Shown here piece by piece: positions 12,566 to 13,666 of a stretch of 13,666 nt of DNA (position 1 is the first letter of the stretch; every line of letters begins with the position of its first letter). Position numbers and translations under genes: made by a program. The stretch comes from JASFRI01 sp050115015 (lineage in GTDB: Bacteria; Acidobacteriota; Polarisedimenticolia; CBDVAL01), in assembly GCA_050115015.1 (NCBI GenBank), contig JASFRI010000067.1, positions 1 to 13,666 on the forward strand, given 5' to 3'. The notes beneath the pieces were generated by a model, which did no database searches, was not told the DNA's origin, and was given only the letters and a program-made list of their open reading frames with translations.

Positions 12566-13666
12566 ATGCCACGAGAGATCAAGGAAGAACCGATGGTTCA
12601 TCGACAACGCCGGGTGCGGTGGTTGCCCATCCTGCTGGGTCTAATGCTGCTGGCATCGATGCCGGCCCGCGGAGACCAGCCCCGCACCGATATGCAGATC
12701 ACGGATGCCGTCGAGCTCGAGATGACCCTCGATCCGGCGGTCCCGAGCCACCGGCTGGCGTTCGACACGCGCGACGGCGTGCTCACCATGACCGGCGTCG
12801 TGGACAACCTTCTCGCGAAGGAGCGGGCGGCGCGTGTCGCGGAGACCGTCCGAGGCGTACGATCGGTCGTAAACCGGATCGTGGTCAGGCCGTTGACGAA
12901 CCGCTCCGACGAGGCCATTCGCAAGGACGTCATCCGTGCGCTGCTCGACAATCCAGCCACGGATTCCTACGAGATCGGCGTCCACTCGCAAGACGGGGAG
13001 CTGACCCTCACCGGGACGGTGGATTCCTGGCAGGAGCGGGAGCTTTCCGCGACGGTCGCCAAGGGCGTTCGCGGCGTCACCGGGGTGGTCAACCGGATCG
13101 CCGTCGAGCCGGTGACGGTTCAGCGCCCGGACCTCGAGATCCAGCAGGACGTGCAGGAAACCCTCAGATGGAATCCGCTGGTCGATCAGGAGTTCCTGGA
13201 CGTGGACGTGCAGGACGGTGAGGTGCGTCTTCGCGGCACGGTTGGAAGCCTCGCCGAGCTGACCGAGGCGACGATGGACTGCTGGACGGTCGCGGGCGTG
13301 GAATCGGTCCTTGATGACGACGTCAGCGTGGAGCCATGGGCCCGTGACGCGGATCGCCGCATGACCTCCAGTCTCACGGTGACGGACCGGGAGGTCCGGA
13401 CCGCGCTGGAGGCCGCGCTGGAGCGGGATCCGAGGGTAAGCGACTCGGCGATCACCCTGCGCGTCGACGACGGGCTCGTCACCCTTCGAGGCACCGTGGC
13501 CTATCTCGGGGCTCGACGGGCCGCCGCCCAGGACGCCCGGAACACGGTAGGGGTGACCCGGGTACGAAACAACCTGAAGGTGGACCGGCGTGAGGGTCCG
13601 GACGATGCCCTGATCGAGAGCCAGATCCAGCAGGCGCTCCGGCGCGACCCCTACGTCGCCCACTAC
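12566..13666 (+). CDS. secreted protein with at least five tandem BON domains (3' end outside the window)
   Basis: The reading frame stays open from the ATG at 12566 to the window edge (367 codons). AGGAAAGGAG lies just upstream. The N-terminus has basic residues (HRQRRVRW), the hydrophobic stretch LPILLGLMLLASM and an ARG-type cleavage region near residue 35, so export to the periplasm or beyond is likely. BON domains follow at about residues 43-108, 113-182, 189-257 and 272-340, with a fifth beginning near 347. Most carry the hallmarks 'DGxVTLxGTV' and 'GVxxVxNxIxV'. BON domains, as in OsmY, are thought to bind phospholipid or stabilise the envelope under osmotic stress. OsmY has two; five or more is a long array. 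The domain repeats are divergent rather than recent copies. The C-terminus cannot be judged. Confidence 0.9.
   Translation, partial: MPREIKEEPMVHRQRRVRWLPILLGLMLLASMPARGDQPRTDMQITDAVELEMTLDPAVPSHRLAFDTRDGVLTMTGVVDNLLAKERAARVAETVRGVRSVVNRIVVRPLTNRSDEAIRKDVIRALLDNPATDSYEIGVHSQDGELTLTGTVDSWQERELSATVAKGVRGVTGVVNRIAVEPVTVQRPDLEIQQDVQETLRWNPLVDQEFLDVDVQDGEVRLRGTVGSLAELTEATMDCWTVAGVESVLDDDVSVEPWARDADRRMTSSLTVTDREVRTALEAALERDPRVSDSAITLRVDDGLVTLRGTVAYLGARRAAAQDARNTVGVTRVRNNLKVDRREGPDDALIESQIQQALRRDPYVAHY

Noticed and set aside
12475..13221. Open frame overlapping the BON gene in another frame
   Set aside because: It is Arg/Gly-rich with no domain, whereas the frame starting at 12566 encodes a signal peptide and BON repeats.
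12641..13663. Reverse-strand open frame opposite the BON array
   Set aside because: It mirrors the codons of the repeat domains and shows no recognisable family.

Overview
This is a GC-rich window (about two-thirds G+C by eye) from a Gram-negative bacterium. The envelope proteins (a probable lipoprotein, a secreted BON-repeat protein, an MscS channel, a membrane phospholipase D) and a sigma-54-dependent activator point to Proteobacteria, Myxococcota, Acidobacteriota or a similar phylum. I cannot fix the taxon from sequence alone. Nothing suggests plasmid or phage DNA. The overall theme is envelope, osmotic and oxidative stress.

Left part (1-3903). A 59-residue C-terminal fragment of an unrecognised gene (+) ends at 181 and converges on a leftward operon. 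That operon reads asparagine synthetase (asnB), then an MscS-family channel 9 bp later, then an SMP-30/gluconolactonase-like probable lipoprotein whose TTG start overlaps the channel's stop codon (TTGA).

Middle left (3904-6398). An AT-rich promoter island separates asnB from a rightward MarR regulator and a class I SAM-dependent methyltransferase joined by an ATGA overlap. A perfect 12-bp palindrome overlaps the MarR start codon. Strong inverted repeats follow the pair. An Fe-type superoxide dismutase (sodB) comes next, behind a candidate sigma-54 promoter.

Middle right (6399-9986). A leftward pair encodes a phospholipase D-VTT membrane protein and an endonuclease/exonuclease/phosphatase (EEP) protein, a pairing comparable to E. 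coli ybhO(clsB)-ybhP. A 180-bp fold-back element with perfect 27-bp terminal inverted repeats, looking like a MITE, sits 3 bp after the phospholipase stop codon, between the two genes. A 47-bp imperfect direct repeat (42/47 identical) flanks the EEP gene.

Right part (10030-13666). A leftward sigma-54 activator has a degenerate receiver domain: phospho-acceptor Asp replaced by Glu, acidic pair and Thr lost, Lys kept. It is divergent from a duplicated PRC-barrel protein gene with a good -24/-12 promoter. Then comes a secreted protein with at least five tandem BON domains, running off the right edge and also preceded by a -24/-12-like site. The most interesting hypothesis here is a small sigma-54 stress regulon (PRC-barrel, BON, possibly sodB) driven by an activator that does not need phosphorylation. 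I saw no rRNA, tRNA, CRISPR array or intact transposase.
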